Positions 26,541 to 37,567 are shown, counted from the stretch's first letter. The stretch: DNA of 64,000 bases from Aminobacter anthyllidis (GCF_018555685.1 NZ_JAFLWW010000003.1:558001-622000); one strand, 5' to 3'. The notes: generated from the letters alone by a model not told the origin. Translations and numbers: made by a program.

Positions 26541-27744
26541 GAAAAAAGCCTCCGAACCGCTCTATCTCTCCGCTCGCGAGGCCGCGGGCGAGCTCGCCGT
26601 ATCGCCGGCCACGCTCTACGCTTATGTCAGCCGCGGCCTGATCCGCTCCGAACCATCCGATGACGCTCGCGCCCGCCGCTACCGCGCCGACGATGTGCGT
26701 GCCCTTCTGGCACGGCGCGCACCGGCTGGACATGCAAGCGCCGGCGAAACCGAAGCGCCGGTTCTGGATTCAGCGATCTCCACCATCACCAGCGAAGGTT
26801 CAGTCTATCGCGGCGTTCAGGCGGTAGCCCTGGCCGAACACGCGACGCTCGAACAGGCGGCAACGCTGTTGTGGGACATGAACGACGCCGATCCGTTCGC
26901 CGCCGCCAACATGCCTGTTGTGAGCGACACCATGCGGTCGGTGGCTTCGGTGACCACGGGCGAGGCGCCCATTCCCCGCGCCATTGCCATGCTGGCGCTG
27001 GCCGGCGGCAACGATTCACGCGCCTTCAACCGCTCGCGCCAGGGCCGCGTCGAGGTCGGCGCCCGCGCCGTTCGTTTGCTCACGGCCGGCATCCTCGGCA
27101 CCAACCCCTCGCCCGCGCCGATCCACCTGCAGGTGGCGAACGCCTGGGCACCCGGCAATCCACATGCCGAGGCGATTTTCCGCCGCGCGCTCGTACTGCT
27201 CGCCGACCACGAGCTCAACCCCTCGACCTGGACGGTGCGCTGCGCCGCCTCGACCGGGATCAACCTCTACGACGCGCTGATCGCTGGCCTCGTCGCGCTC
27301 AAGGGACCGAGGCATGGCGGCGCCGGCCCCCTGGCCGCCCACATGGTGGCAGATTTCGCCGCCACCGACGTCGCCGCCAACATCCGCGAGCGCGTCGCCA
27401 TCGGCGACCGCATCCCCGGCTTCGGCCACACGGTCTACCGTGACGGCGATCCCCGCGCCGACAGCCTGCTGGCTGCCCTGGCCGAGGCGGGCGCCGACCG
27501 GCGCCTCGCCGTCGAGGCACCGATGCTGATCACCGAAGCCACCGGCCTGCACCCCAACATCGACTATGCCCTGGCAGTGATGGTGCGCATGTTCGGGCTG
27601 CCGATCGGCTACGAGACGGCGTTTTTCGCCATCGCCCGCTCCACCGGCTGGGTTGCGCATGCCATTGAGCAGCTGACCTCGGGCGTATTGATCCGCCCGC
27701 GCGCCCGCTATGTCGGGCCAGCGCTGGGGCGCGGCGGCAGCTAG
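26539..27744 (+). CDS. Citrate synthase family protein with N-terminal MerR-type HTH
   Basis: The 401-residue protein has residues about 7-60 (PLYLSAREAAGELAVSPATLYAYVSRGLIRSEP...RRYRADDVRALL) forming a MerR/excisionase-type winged HTH. The rest is a complete citrate synthase fold, with ADHELNPSTW, GPRHGGAGP, PGFGHTVYRDGDPRAD and the catalytic-Asp motif HPNIDYALA. The catalytic residues are kept. This suggests an enzyme, or an enzyme-derived sensor, that binds DNA, perhaps reporting acyl-CoA or oxaloacetate. The ATG overlaps the right arm of the inverted repeat, so autoregulation is likely. Confidence 0.87.
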   Translation: MKKASEPLYLSAREAAGELAVSPATLYAYVSRGLIRSEPSDDARARRYRADDVRALLARRAPAGHASAGETEAPVLDSAISTITSEGSVYRGVQAVALAEHATLEQAATLLWDMNDADPFAAANMPVVSDTMRSVASVTTGEAPIPRAIAMLALAGGNDSRAFNRSRQGRVEVGARAVRLLTAGILGTNPSPAPIHLQVANAWAPGNPHAEAIFRRALVLLADHELNPSTWTVRCAASTGINLYDALIAGLVALKGPRHGGAGPLAAHMVADFAATDVAANIRERVAIGDRIPGFGHTVYRDGDPRADSLLAALAEAGADRRLAVEAPMLITEATGLHPNIDYALAVMVRMFGLPIGYETAFFAIARSTGWVAHAIEQLTSGVLIRPRARYVGPALGRGGS

Positions 27745-27821
27745 GCCTGAATGCTGCACATGGCAGCATGGCGCAAGGCATGCGAACGGACTAGCTTTGC
27801 GCCCAAGGGGAGACCAGCCAG

Positions 27822-28208
27822 ATGATGCGCAAGGAAATGCCGGCGGAAAGCCCCGAGGCCTATGTCGCGGCCTTGAGCGGCTGGCGCCGCGACATCGTCG
27901 AGGCCCTGCGTGCAGCCACCCGCGCCGCTGGCGATGCCGAGGCCCGCATCAAATGGGGCCACATCGTCTGCTTTTCCAACGGCCCGGTCCTGCTCATCCG
28001 CGCCGAAGAGGCCCGCGTGCTGTTCGGCTTCTGGCGCGGCAAGCGGCTGCTCGGCATCGAGCCAAGGCTGAAGGCCGGCGGCAAATATGAACTCGCCACC
28101 ATGGAGTATCGTGAAGGCGACACGGTGGACATCGCACTTGCCGAAAAGCTCGTCCGGGAAGCGGTGCGGCTGAATGCCGAGATCGGCGACCCGACGAAGA
28201 GCAGCTGA
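27822..28208 (+). CDS. DUF1801 domain protein
   Basis: The 128-residue protein has the DUF1801 pattern RRDIVEALRAATRAAGDAEARIKWGHIVCF...RVLFGFWRGKRLLG and a C-terminal helix. The fold is small and cytoplasmic, with unknown function. GGGGAG lies about 10 bases before the ATG pair. It is codirectional with the HTH-citrate synthase gene, 77 bases downstream. Confidence 0.85.
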   Translation: MMRKEMPAESPEAYVAALSGWRRDIVEALRAATRAAGDAEARIKWGHIVCFSNGPVLLIRAEEARVLFGFWRGKRLLGIEPRLKAGGKYELATMEYREGDTVDIALAEKLVREAVRLNAEIGDPTKSS

Positions 28209-28321
28209 CGCGCCGCTGCGGGCGATCATCTCGGTCTCCACCACGGCCGAACCCGATACTGGCGCCGCAATGGCGCCACAGTGACAGGCGAACCAACGGG
28301 CTTCATCAGAAAGCCGGTTGC

Positions 28322-28969
28322 ATGACGCCCGCCGCGAAACTGGATCCCAGCTGGCCCGCCTCGCTCGCATTGCATGCCATGCTGCTGGCGGCCATCGTGC
28401 TGTTGCCCAGGCCACAACCCTTCAAGCTGCCGGCCCAAGAAGTGGTGCCTATCGAACTGGTCGCGCCCCAGCCCGAACCAGCTGACGTCCCATTGCCGCG
28501 TCAACCGGAAGCTCCCGCCACCGCGCTTGCGCCGGCCGCCGGCGCCACGGTCACGCCCAAGCCCGCAGCGCCGCACCCCGCCATGGTCGAGGCCCACAGT
28601 TTCTACGCGGCAAAGGTCCTCGCCGACCCTCGCAGCCGCCGCGCCAGGGCCGCGCTCGCCACCTTTGCCCCAAGCGAACGCACAATCCAGCTGTGCAACA
28701 TCGAGGCCATGGAGCAGATCCATCGCTGGAAAGCGGAACTCCGCCCCGATCTCGTGGTGCCTTATGCAACCAGCAACCTCAGGATCGACAGCGGCTCGAT
28801 CCAGGCGGATGGCGCAGCGTTCCGGGCCGCCCGACGCTGGTATGGCGTGAAATTCACCTGCGGCGTCACCGACGGCGTTGTCACCGCCTTCGCGTTCAGC
28901 GTCGGCGAGACAATTCCCAAGGCCAAATGGGCCGAATACAATCTCGTCGCCGGCGACCCGGAAGATTAG
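28322..28969 (+). CDS. DUF930 protein with TonB-like N-terminal anchor
   Basis: The 215-residue protein has a single hydrophobic helix at about residues 12-28 (ASLALHAMLLAAIVLL), which carries Ser14 and His18 spaced as in TonB. A Pro-rich segment (about 29-85, PEPADVPLPRQPEAP) follows. The DUF930 domain runs from about residue 88 to the end, with RTIQLCNIEAMEQI and FTCGVTDGVVTAFAFSVGE (one conserved Cys each, likely disulfide-bonded in the periplasm). The layout suggests an inner-membrane-anchored periplasmic protein, possibly reaching outward like TonB or TolA. Its function is unknown. Confidence 0.8.
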   Translation: MTPAAKLDPSWPASLALHAMLLAAIVLLPRPQPFKLPAQEVVPIELVAPQPEPADVPLPRQPEAPATALAPAAGATVTPKPAAPHPAMVEAHSFYAAKVLADPRSRRARAALATFAPSERTIQLCNIEAMEQIHRWKAELRPDLVVPYATSNLRIDSGSIQADGAAFRAARRWYGVKFTCGVTDGVVTAFAFSVGETIPKAKWAEYNLVAGDPED

Positions 28970-28975
28970 GCCCTG

Positions 28976-29012
28976 AAACAAAAAAGCCCGGGACATGCCC
29001 GGGCTTTTTTGT
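28976..29012. terminator. Bidirectional terminator between DUF930 gene and rpoD
   Basis: AAAAAGCCCGGG-ACATG-CCCGGGCTTTTTT has A/T runs on both sides, so it can end both convergent transcripts. Confidence 0.9.
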
Positions 29013-29025
29013 TTTGGTTCCAACC

Positions 29026-31047
<2,022 letters not shown>

Positions 31048-31372
31048 TCTTCGCTTTCTCCAGGCGGCCCGTCAGCCGCTTAAACTCTTGGACAGTGCAA
31101 ATCAGATGCGCTCATCGAACCTGCGCCTGAACTGCCAGTAGCTGCACCTGTGTTAAGTCCAGATTAACCGTGATATCTGTGGCGGAATATCTTCCTGTCC
31201 AGTGACAAGTGCCCCAATCCGCATTTTCAGGCCATCGACACGACTGGCGACCTGGCCGCCGGTTAACTTTTTCGAATCGACCTGATTCCGTCATTCTGGC
31301 GGAAGGTCAAGCGCCTCTCGCATGATTCGCGCCAAAAAAGCGAATCAATTGCGGGATAATCGGTCCGCGGCG
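31048..31372. other. Gap between dnaG and rpoD
   Basis: No gene is seen in these 325 bases. It must hold the rpoD promoter and the end of the dnaG transcript. The only fair promoter match is listed separately; no strong terminator hairpin is visible. Confidence 0.5.
31283..31309 (-). promoter_or_regulatory. Possible rpoD promoter
   Basis: On the minus strand, TTGACC is followed after 17 bases by AATCAG. The -35 is good and the -10 poor. It lies about 235 bases upstream of the rpoD start. Confidence 0.3.
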
Positions 31373-33334
31373 TCAGTTACGACCGCTTCGGCCCGAAGAC
31401 ACCCCGAAGCCTTCGATAAGCGCTTCGGTGGCCTGCACGTCGTGAAACTGCGCCTGAACTTCCACCAGATGTCGGTAGTTTTCGTCGGTAGGATCTGTAG
31501 CCAGCGCAACTTCGGCCTGTTTCAGCTCCTTATGTAAGGTGCGGGCGCTGCGGTGCAAGTGCAGCGTCTGCGCGAAGGCGTCGCGGGCATCTTCGATCGC
31601 CGCGTCCTCGAACGCCGTCCATTGCCGGGCGCGCCGCGCCAACGTCACGGCACGCTCCCACATCTCGGCGCATGAAGCGCGCTCGATCGCCGCCACCACC
31701 GCCTCGCGTGTATTGGCCTCGCCATGCGCCATTGCGTCGATCAGCACCGAATGCAGCTGCTTGAGTTCGCCGTGGCTGAGGTCGAGCCGCTCGACATGCT
31801 CGAAATTCTCGTCGATCAGCGAGGGGTGGTTGACCAGCGTGACCACGAGGGCGGCCTCGCGCAGCGGCATGATGCCGCCGGCGCGCTTGACCATCGCCGA
31901 ACGCGCCAGACTGTCCGACACCGCGAGCCGGCCGGCCGCGGCACCTGCGCCACCCTTGTTCCACTGGCCGCGCTCGCCGCCGCCCTTGTTGAACGAGCCC
32001 TTGTTGTACGAACCCTTGCCGCCGCCACCCTGCCCTTGCTGGCGTCCACGCTGGCTGCCGAAGAAGTTCAGCACCCGTTCGCGCATTTCCTGCTGGTAGT
32101 GGTAGCGGACGCTCTCGTCCTTGATCCTGCTGGTCAGCTCGCGCAACGTCTTTTCAAGCTCGGCCCGACGCTCCGGCGTGTCGAACACCCCGCCCGATGT
32201 CTCGCGCATCCAGATCAGCTCGGACAAAGGCCGCGCGGCATTCAGTACGGTGCGAAACGCCTCCGGGCCTTCCGCCTTGACCAGGTCGTCGGGATCCTTG
32301 CCCTCGGGCAGCAGCGCAAAACGGGTCGTGTGTCCGGGTGCCACCAGCGGCAGTGCGAGGTCGGCCGCGCGGTAGGCGGCCTTGAGGCCGGCCTTGTCGC
32401 CGTCGAAGCACAGCACCGGCTCGCCCGACATCCGCCACAACAGCCCGAGCTGGCTTTCGGTCAGCGCGGTGCCGAGTGGCGCCACGACATTTTCGAAGCC
32501 GGCCTGGGCCAGCGCGATCACGTCCATGTAGCCTTCGACCGCGATCACCGTCCCGTCCTTCTGCAGCGCCTTGCGGGCACGGGCGAAATTGTAGAGCACG
32601 TTGCCCTTGTGGAAGAGCTCGGTTTCCGGCGAGTTCAGGTACTTGGCCGAAACCTCCGCCGACATCGCACGCCCGCCAAAAGCGATGATGCGGCCGCGTG
32701 AGTCAGGGATCGGAAACATGATGCGGTCGCGGAAGCGATCATAAGAAACCGGCACGTCTTCGAAGACGGTCAGCCCACAGGCCTCCATCTGCGCCTTCTC
32801 GATGCCCTTGGAGGCGAGGAATTCCTTGAGCGCGTTGCGGCTGTCGGGCGCGAAGCCGAGCCGGAACTGCTGCTGGGTCGTCTGCGTCAGCCCACGGTCG
32901 CGCAGATACGCGCGGGCACGGGCTCCATCCGACGTCTGCAGCCGGTCCTCGAAAAACGTGGTCGCCAGCTCCATGACGTCGTGCAGCGAGGCCCGTTCGC
33001 GCTCGCGCCGCTCCTCCTGGGCGTCGCGCGCCGGCATCGGCACGCCGGCCATCTCGGCGATGCGCTCGACCGCCTCGGGAAAGCTCAGCCCGTCGAGGTC
33101 CGTCAGGAAGCGGAAATGATCGCCCGACACGCCGCAGCCGAAGCAATGGTAGCGGCCCTTGCGGTCCTCGCAGTGGAACGACGGCGATTTTTCGCCATGG
33201 AACGGGCAGCACGCCCAGAAATCGCCGCGCGGCGCGTTGGTCTTCTTGCGGTCCCAGGTCACGCGCTGGCCAACCACGGCCGATATCGGCACGCGGTCGC
33301 GTATCTCGCTCAAAAATCCGTCGGAAAAGCGCAT
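31373..33334 (-). CDS. dnaG: DNA primase
   Basis: The 653-residue protein has a CHC2 zinc finger at residues 42-67 (CCPFHGEKSPSFHC... and HCFGCG). The primase N-terminal catalytic domain and a TOPRIM region (VIAVEGYMDVIALAQAGF, CFDGDKAG) follow. A Gly/Lys/Asn-rich linker near residues 440-475 (KGSYNKGSFNKGGG) precedes the C-terminal DnaB-binding domain. It synthesises RNA primers for replication. The low-complexity linker is a lineage-type insertion. It is transcribed toward rpoD. Confidence 0.98.
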   Translation of the reverse strand: MRFSDGFLSEIRDRVPISAVVGQRVTWDRKKTNAPRGDFWACCPFHGEKSPSFHCEDRKGRYHCFGCGVSGDHFRFLTDLDGLSFPEAVERIAEMAGVPMPARDAQEERRERERASLHDVMELATTFFEDRLQTSDGARARAYLRDRGLTQTTQQQFRLGFAPDSRNALKEFLASKGIEKAQMEACGLTVFEDVPVSYDRFRDRIMFPIPDSRGRIIAFGGRAMSAEVSAKYLNSPETELFHKGNVLYNFARARKALQKDGTVIAVEGYMDVIALAQAGFENVVAPLGTALTESQLGLLWRMSGEPVLCFDGDKAGLKAAYRAADLALPLVAPGHTTRFALLPEGKDPDDLVKAEGPEAFRTVLNAARPLSELIWMRETSGGVFDTPERRAELEKTLRELTSRIKDESVRYHYQQEMRERVLNFFGSQRGRQQGQGGGGKGSYNKGSFNKGGGERGQWNKGGAGAAAGRLAVSDSLARSAMVKRAGGIMPLREAALVVTLVNHPSLIDENFEHVERLDLSHGELKQLHSVLIDAMAHGEANTREAVVAAIERASCAEMWERAVTLARRARQWTAFEDAAIEDARDAFAQTLHLHRSARTLHKELKQAEVALATDPTDENYRHLVEVQAQFHDVQATEALIEGFGVSSGRSGRN

Positions 33335-33653
33335 CGGGTCCTGCTTGTTTCAGATTTGATATAGGCGCTCGCCTCGCCCGACACGACTCCTATTCGCCAC
33401 CATGCCCGCTGTTCACAGCCCTCCCCGGCACAAACATCCGGATTGCGCCACCCGACGGTCGTTGTGGAACTCCAGGCTCACCTGCACGTATCTCTATATA
33501 TGAACGACCGTGCATCTTGCGATGCGGTGCACACGCGTGCAATATGGACGAAAAATATTATCCGGCTAATCTAATCGGCATGTTCATGACAGTGATTCGC
33601 ATAAGCGCCCAAACCGTCGCGGTTACCACCTCAAACGCCCCCAGGTGCGCCCG
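33335..33653. other. Divergent promoter gap between dnaG and the Na/Pi transporter
   Basis: No gene is seen in these 319 bases. On the minus strand a CTATAT box at 33359-33364 could be the dnaG -10. An AT-rich stretch at about 33545-33570 could belong to the transporter promoter. No operator-like palindrome stands out. Confidence 0.45.
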
Positions 33654-35318
33654 ATGAGCGGCTCTGTCGTCCTGCTTCACCTCGCCGGCGCGATCGCCCT
33701 TTTGCTGTTTGCCACCCGAATGGTGCGTACCGGCGTCGAGCGCGCCTATGGCGACGTCCTGCGCCACAAGCTGCGCAACACCATGCGCAACCCGATCCTC
33801 GCCGTGCTTGCCGGCACGGCGCTCGCCATCGCCTTCCAGAGCTCGACGGCGGTTACCTTGCTCGTCGGCTCCTTCGCCGGGGCCGGCATCGTCAGCGGCA
33901 TCGCCGGCCAGCTCGCCGTTCGCGGCGCCGAGATTGGCTCGGCACTGGTCATCAAGATCCTGACCTTCGACCTGTCGCTTCTGGTGCCGATCTGCCTCGC
34001 CGCCGGCACCACCATGTTTCTGGCCACCGACCGCCGCAGCTGGCAGCAGACCGGCCGCATCCTCGTCGGCATCGGCCTTCTGGTGCTGTCGCTCGAAATG
34101 GTCGGCCAGGCCTCCGAGCCGCTGCGCGAAAGCAGGCTGCTGCCCGTCATCGTGGACTATTTCGCCGGCGATCCCATCACTGCCTACCTGCTCGCCGCTA
34201 TCGTCACCTGGCTGTTCCACTCCTCCATCGCCGCGGTGCTCCTGATCGTCACCCTTGCCGGCCGCGGCTTCGTTCCGCCCGAACTCGGCATCGTGCTGGT
34301 GCTCGGTGTCAATCTCGGCAGCTCGATCATCGCGCCCTTGCTCACCCGCAACGCCGAGCCGGGCGTGCGCGTCGTTCCCATCGGCAATCTTTTGATGCGC
34401 GGCGCAGGTTCGCTGGTCATGCTGGTCGCCTTCCTATGGGCCAAGCCGTCGGTCGCCTTCCTCGGCGCGACGGTTCCCGACCAGATCATCAACGCCCACA
34501 TCCTGTTCAACTGCCTGATCCTGGTCGCCGGCATTCCGCTCGCCAAACTTGTCTACAGCGCCTCGGAAAAGATCGTCGCCCTTGGCACCAAGTCCGATCC
34601 CGCCAAGGACATGGCGGTCGCCGAGCTCAGCGCGCTCAACGAAGCCGCCCTCGACACGCCGTCGCAGGCGCTGGCCAACGCAACGCGCGAAGTGGTGCGC
34701 GTCTGCGAGACCGTCGAGATCATGCTCCAGCGCATCATCGAGCTCTACGAAAAGCCCGATGCCGACAAGATCAATGCGCTCGCCTCGCTCGACGACCGGG
34801 TCGACCGCAAGCATGCGGCGATCAAGCTCTATCTCGCCAAGGCCACCATCCGGCCGATGACCGAGGATGAGGCACTGCGCTGCCAGGAACTGCTCGGCGC
34901 CTGCGTCAAGCTCGAGCAGGTCGGCGACATCATCGTCCGCAACATGCTCGCCCATGTGCAGAAGAAGCTCGACCGCGGCCTCGAATTCACCCCCGAGGGC
35001 TGGCGCGAGCTTGCGAGTTTCCACGCCGCCGTCATGGCCAATGCGCGGCTTGCCTTCAACGTCCTGGTCTCGCGCGACCCCAACACCGCCCGCCAGCTGG
35101 TGCTGGAGAAGGACCGCTTGCGCGACGTCGAGAAGCAGACCAGCCAGAGCCATTTCCTGCGCCTGCGCGACGGCACCATCAAGAGCGTCGAGACGAGCTC
35201 CATCCACCTCGACACCATCCGCGACCTCAAGCAGATCAACTCGCTGCTCGCCTCGATGGCCTATCCGGTGCTCGAGGAGCAGGGCCTGCTCCGCGGCTCG
35301 CGCCTCAAGGCGAGCTGA
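33654..35318 (+). CDS. Na+/phosphate cotransporter family protein with PhoU-like tail
   Basis: The 554-residue protein has an N-terminal membrane half containing two Na/Pi_cotrans repeats: AFQSSTAVTLLVGSFAGAG (QSS motif) and LFHSSIAAVLLIVTLAG (HSS variant of the second motif). The C-terminal half from about residue 320 is helical and PhoU-like (ATREVVRVCETVEIMLQRI..., CVKLEQVGDIIVRNML). Phosphate uptake with Na+, or control of it, is the family role. The ATG at 33654 is preferred over a GTG nine bases upstream, but ribosome-site evidence is weak for both. Confidence 0.85.
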   Translation: MSGSVVLLHLAGAIALLLFATRMVRTGVERAYGDVLRHKLRNTMRNPILAVLAGTALAIAFQSSTAVTLLVGSFAGAGIVSGIAGQLAVRGAEIGSALVIKILTFDLSLLVPICLAAGTTMFLATDRRSWQQTGRILVGIGLLVLSLEMVGQASEPLRESRLLPVIVDYFAGDPITAYLLAAIVTWLFHSSIAAVLLIVTLAGRGFVPPELGIVLVLGVNLGSSIIAPLLTRNAEPGVRVVPIGNLLMRGAGSLVMLVAFLWAKPSVAFLGATVPDQIINAHILFNCLILVAGIPLAKLVYSASEKIVALGTKSDPAKDMAVAELSALNEAALDTPSQALANATREVVRVCETVEIMLQRIIELYEKPDADKINALASLDDRVDRKHAAIKLYLAKATIRPMTEDEALRCQELLGACVKLEQVGDIIVRNMLAHVQKKLDRGLEFTPEGWRELASFHAAVMANARLAFNVLVSRDPNTARQLVLEKDRLRDVEKQTSQSHFLRLRDGTIKSVETSSIHLDTIRDLKQINSLLASMAYPVLEEQGLLRGSRLKAS

Positions 35319-35328
35319 GCGGGCTCCA

Positions 35329-35452
35329 CCTGCTCCCCTTTGGAAGAAGGGAACGCCCGCACTGCCCGCCCTCGAGCTCGCAGAACTTGGGTTCCTCGCC
35401 CCCACAAAGTGGGGGAGAGGTGGCACGGCGAAGCCGTGACGGAGAGGGGGGC
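35329..35452. repeat. Rhizobial intergenic palindrome (RIME-like)
   Basis: The region contains CCCCCACAAAGTGGGGGAGAG followed closely by GGCACGGCGAAGCCGTGAC and GGAGAGGGGGGC, an alternating-hairpin layout that recurs in rhizobial intergenic DNA. A related CTCCCCTTTGGAAGAAGGGAA block precedes it. It lies between two codirectional genes. Confidence 0.6.
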
Positions 35453-35541
35453 TTTCTCGTCTGCTACTGGCCTCACCGACAAGTCTTGCCTGCCACCGTC
35501 AATCCGGGTGAGGCTGCATCTCCAAAACCGGGGATCAGCAC

Positions 35542-36705
35542 ATGGCCGCGCTCGACCAGAAAAACCTCGTCGCCGAGATGACAGCCTGGCGGCGCGACCT
35601 GCACGCCCATCCCGAGTTCGGCTTCGAGGAGAGGCGCACCAGCGCGTTCGTCGCGGCACAACTCAGGGCCTTCGGCCTCGACGAGGTCGTGGAAGGCATC
35701 GGCGGCACCGGCGTCGTCGGAACGCTCAGGCGTGGCAACGGCAACCGCGCCATTGCGCTCAGGGCCGACATGGACGCACTGCGCATCACGGAGCAAGCCA
35801 ACCACGACCATCCCTCGCAAAATCCCGGCGTCATGCATGCCTGCGGCCATGACGGTCACACGACGATGCTTCTGGGAGCGGCAAAGCTGCTCGCCGGCGA
35901 AGGTGGCTTCGACGGCACCGTGCGTTTCATCTTCCAGCCGGCCGAAGAGTGGGGCAAGGGCGCGCTCGCCATGCTCGACGACGGCCTCATGTCGCGTTTC
36001 CCCTTCGACGAGATCTATGGCCTGCACAACATGCCCGGCCTGCCTGTCGGCCATTTCGAAACCCGGCCCGGCCCGATCATGTCGGCGGAGGACAATTTCG
36101 AGATCGTGCTGCGTGGCCTTGGCGGCCACGCCGCCCGCCCGCATCTTGGCCGCGAAGTGCTGGTCGCCGCCTGCGCCGTCGTCACCAACCTGCAGACCAT
36201 CGTTTCGCGCCGGCTCAGCCCGGCTGACATATCGGTGGTGTCGGTGACCGAACTCATCACCGACGGCACCCGCAACGCCCTGCCCGGCTTCGCCCGCATC
36301 CTCGGCGACGCGCGCAGCTTCCGCCCCGAGGTCAGCGCCGAGATCGAGAAACAGATGCGCATCATCGCCGAAGGCACGGCGCTGACCCACAACTGCACGG
36401 CCGAGGTCATCTACACTAGGGAGTTCGTGCCGCTGATCAACGACACTGAGGCCACAGCCAACGCGGTCGAAGCCGCCGCGTCGGTGTTCGCCGCAGGCGC
36501 GGTCAATGGCAACGGCGAGATCGTCACCGCGTCGGAGGATTTCGCCCGCTTCCTCGATCATGTGCCCGGCTGCTTTGCCTATATCGGCAATGGCGAAGCC
36601 TCGGTGCCGCTCCACAACCCGTCATTCGACTTCAACGACGAGGCCCTCATCCACGGCGCCCGCTTTCACGCCGCGATCGCGCGCCGGCGCCTGCCGGTGA
36701 CCTGA
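35542..36705 (+). CDS. M20 family amidohydrolase (hippurate hydrolase-like)
   Basis: The 387-residue protein has the M20D layout: WRRDLHAHPEFGFEE near residue 14, ALRADMDALRI, MHACGHDGHTTMLLGAAKLL (metal ligands Cys/His) and FIFQPAEEWGKGA (catalytic Glu). A dimerisation lid domain contains GLGGHAARPHLG, and the C-terminal region TASEDFARFLDHVPG carries another ligand. The family cleaves N-acyl amino acids such as hippurate or N-acetyl-amino acids; the substrate is not certain. Confidence 0.9.
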   Translation: MAALDQKNLVAEMTAWRRDLHAHPEFGFEERRTSAFVAAQLRAFGLDEVVEGIGGTGVVGTLRRGNGNRAIALRADMDALRITEQANHDHPSQNPGVMHACGHDGHTTMLLGAAKLLAGEGGFDGTVRFIFQPAEEWGKGALAMLDDGLMSRFPFDEIYGLHNMPGLPVGHFETRPGPIMSAEDNFEIVLRGLGGHAARPHLGREVLVAACAVVTNLQTIVSRRLSPADISVVSVTELITDGTRNALPGFARILGDARSFRPEVSAEIEKQMRIIAEGTALTHNCTAEVIYTREFVPLINDTEATANAVEAAASVFAAGAVNGNGEIVTASEDFARFLDHVPGCFAYIGNGEASVPLHNPSFDFNDEALIHGARFHAAIARRRLPVT

Positions 36706-36710
36706 CGCGA

Positions 36711-36745
36711 GCTTCCTTCTCCCACAAGGAGAGAAGGGAGTTTGC
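36711..36745. repeat. Short rhizobial palindrome fragment
   Basis: CTTCTCCCACAAGGAGAGAAGGGAG resembles the arm of the element at about 35.4 kb and is probably a degenerate copy. Confidence 0.4.
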
Positions 36746-36763
36746 GCCGCCCTCGCCGCAAAA

Positions 36764-36803
36764 AGAAAACGCCCCGCGCTGCAGCCAGCCGGGGCGTCTT
36801 TTG
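36764..36803. terminator. Bidirectional terminator between the amidohydrolase gene and yqeY
   Basis: ACGCCCCG and CGGGGCGT arms are flanked by A-rich sequence on one side and CTTTTG on the other. It lies between the two convergent genes. Confidence 0.8.
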
Positions 36804-36829
36804 TTCATGCGGCCTGAGCCAGCAGGAGC

Positions 36830-37279
36830 CTACTGCAGCAGCTCCTTGACGATGCCGCTTGCCTTGCCGAAATCCATCTGGCCGGGATAGCGCTCCTTGA
36901 GCGCGTTCATGCAGCGGCCCATGTCGCGCAGGCCGTCGGCGCCCACGTCCGCGATCACTTTCGTGGCGGCGTCGCGCACCGCGCCTTCCTCCATCTGCTT
37001 GGGCAGGAAGTCGGTGATGATGGTGATCTCGTCGCGCTCCTGGGCGGCAAGCTCCAGCCGCGCACCCTCCTCGAAGGCCTTGGCCGATTCCTGGCGCTGC
37101 TTGACCATCTTGGTCAGGATCTGCAGGATTTCCTCGTCCGTGACAGGGTCCTTGCCGGCACCGCGATGAGCGATGTCGCGGTCCTGGATCGCCGCCTGGA
37201 TCAGCCTGAGCGTCGATGTGCGGCGCTTGTCGCCGGCCTTCAATGCAGTCTTCAATGCCTCGGCGAGTGTCTCGCGCAT
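36830..37279 (-). CDS. GatB/YqeY domain protein
   Basis: The 149-residue protein begins MRETLAEALKTALKAGDKRRTSTLRLI, the usual YqeY opening. DEEILQILTKMVKQRQESAKAFEEGAR and ITDFLPKQM follow. The fold matches the tRNA-binding tail of the GatB amidotransferase subunit, but the free-standing protein's role is unclear. The ATG at 37279 is preferred because it gives the normal family length. It is divergent from carA. Confidence 0.9.
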   Translation of the reverse strand: MRETLAEALKTALKAGDKRRTSTLRLIQAAIQDRDIAHRGAGKDPVTDEEILQILTKMVKQRQESAKAFEEGARLELAAQERDEITIITDFLPKQMEEGAVRDAATKVIADVGADGLRDMGRCMNALKERYPGQMDFGKASGIVKELLQ

Positions 37280-37463
37280 GGCCGTTACTCCTGAACGTGT
37301 CGCAAACAATAGCGCCGACCTGCCACAGTGGCAAACCGAATGACAATGGCCAACTTCCTGTTTTCATTAGGAAAAATAATTAGCCTCGAATTCCGGCGCG
37401 GTCATTGACCATGTGCCGGCCTTCGCTTATTGTCCGCGCCTTGCAAGGACTTGTTTGTTTTGT

Positions 37464-37500
37464 GCACGGGGCCCGCCTGACGGTGGTCGTCCGTGCTTTT
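37464..37500 (+). promoter_or_regulatory. Terminator-like hairpin in the carA leader
   Basis: GCACGG pairs with CCGTGC and an inner GCCCGCC pairs (one mismatch) with GGTGGTC, with a TGAC loop. TTTTCGC follows. It ends 67 bases before the carA ATG and looks like an attenuator. Confidence 0.4.
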
Positions 37501-37567
37501 CGCTGCGCGATATGGCCCCTTGCGAGCCATTTTTCAAGTCGCGGCCTAGTTAAGCAGGAGCATCGCC

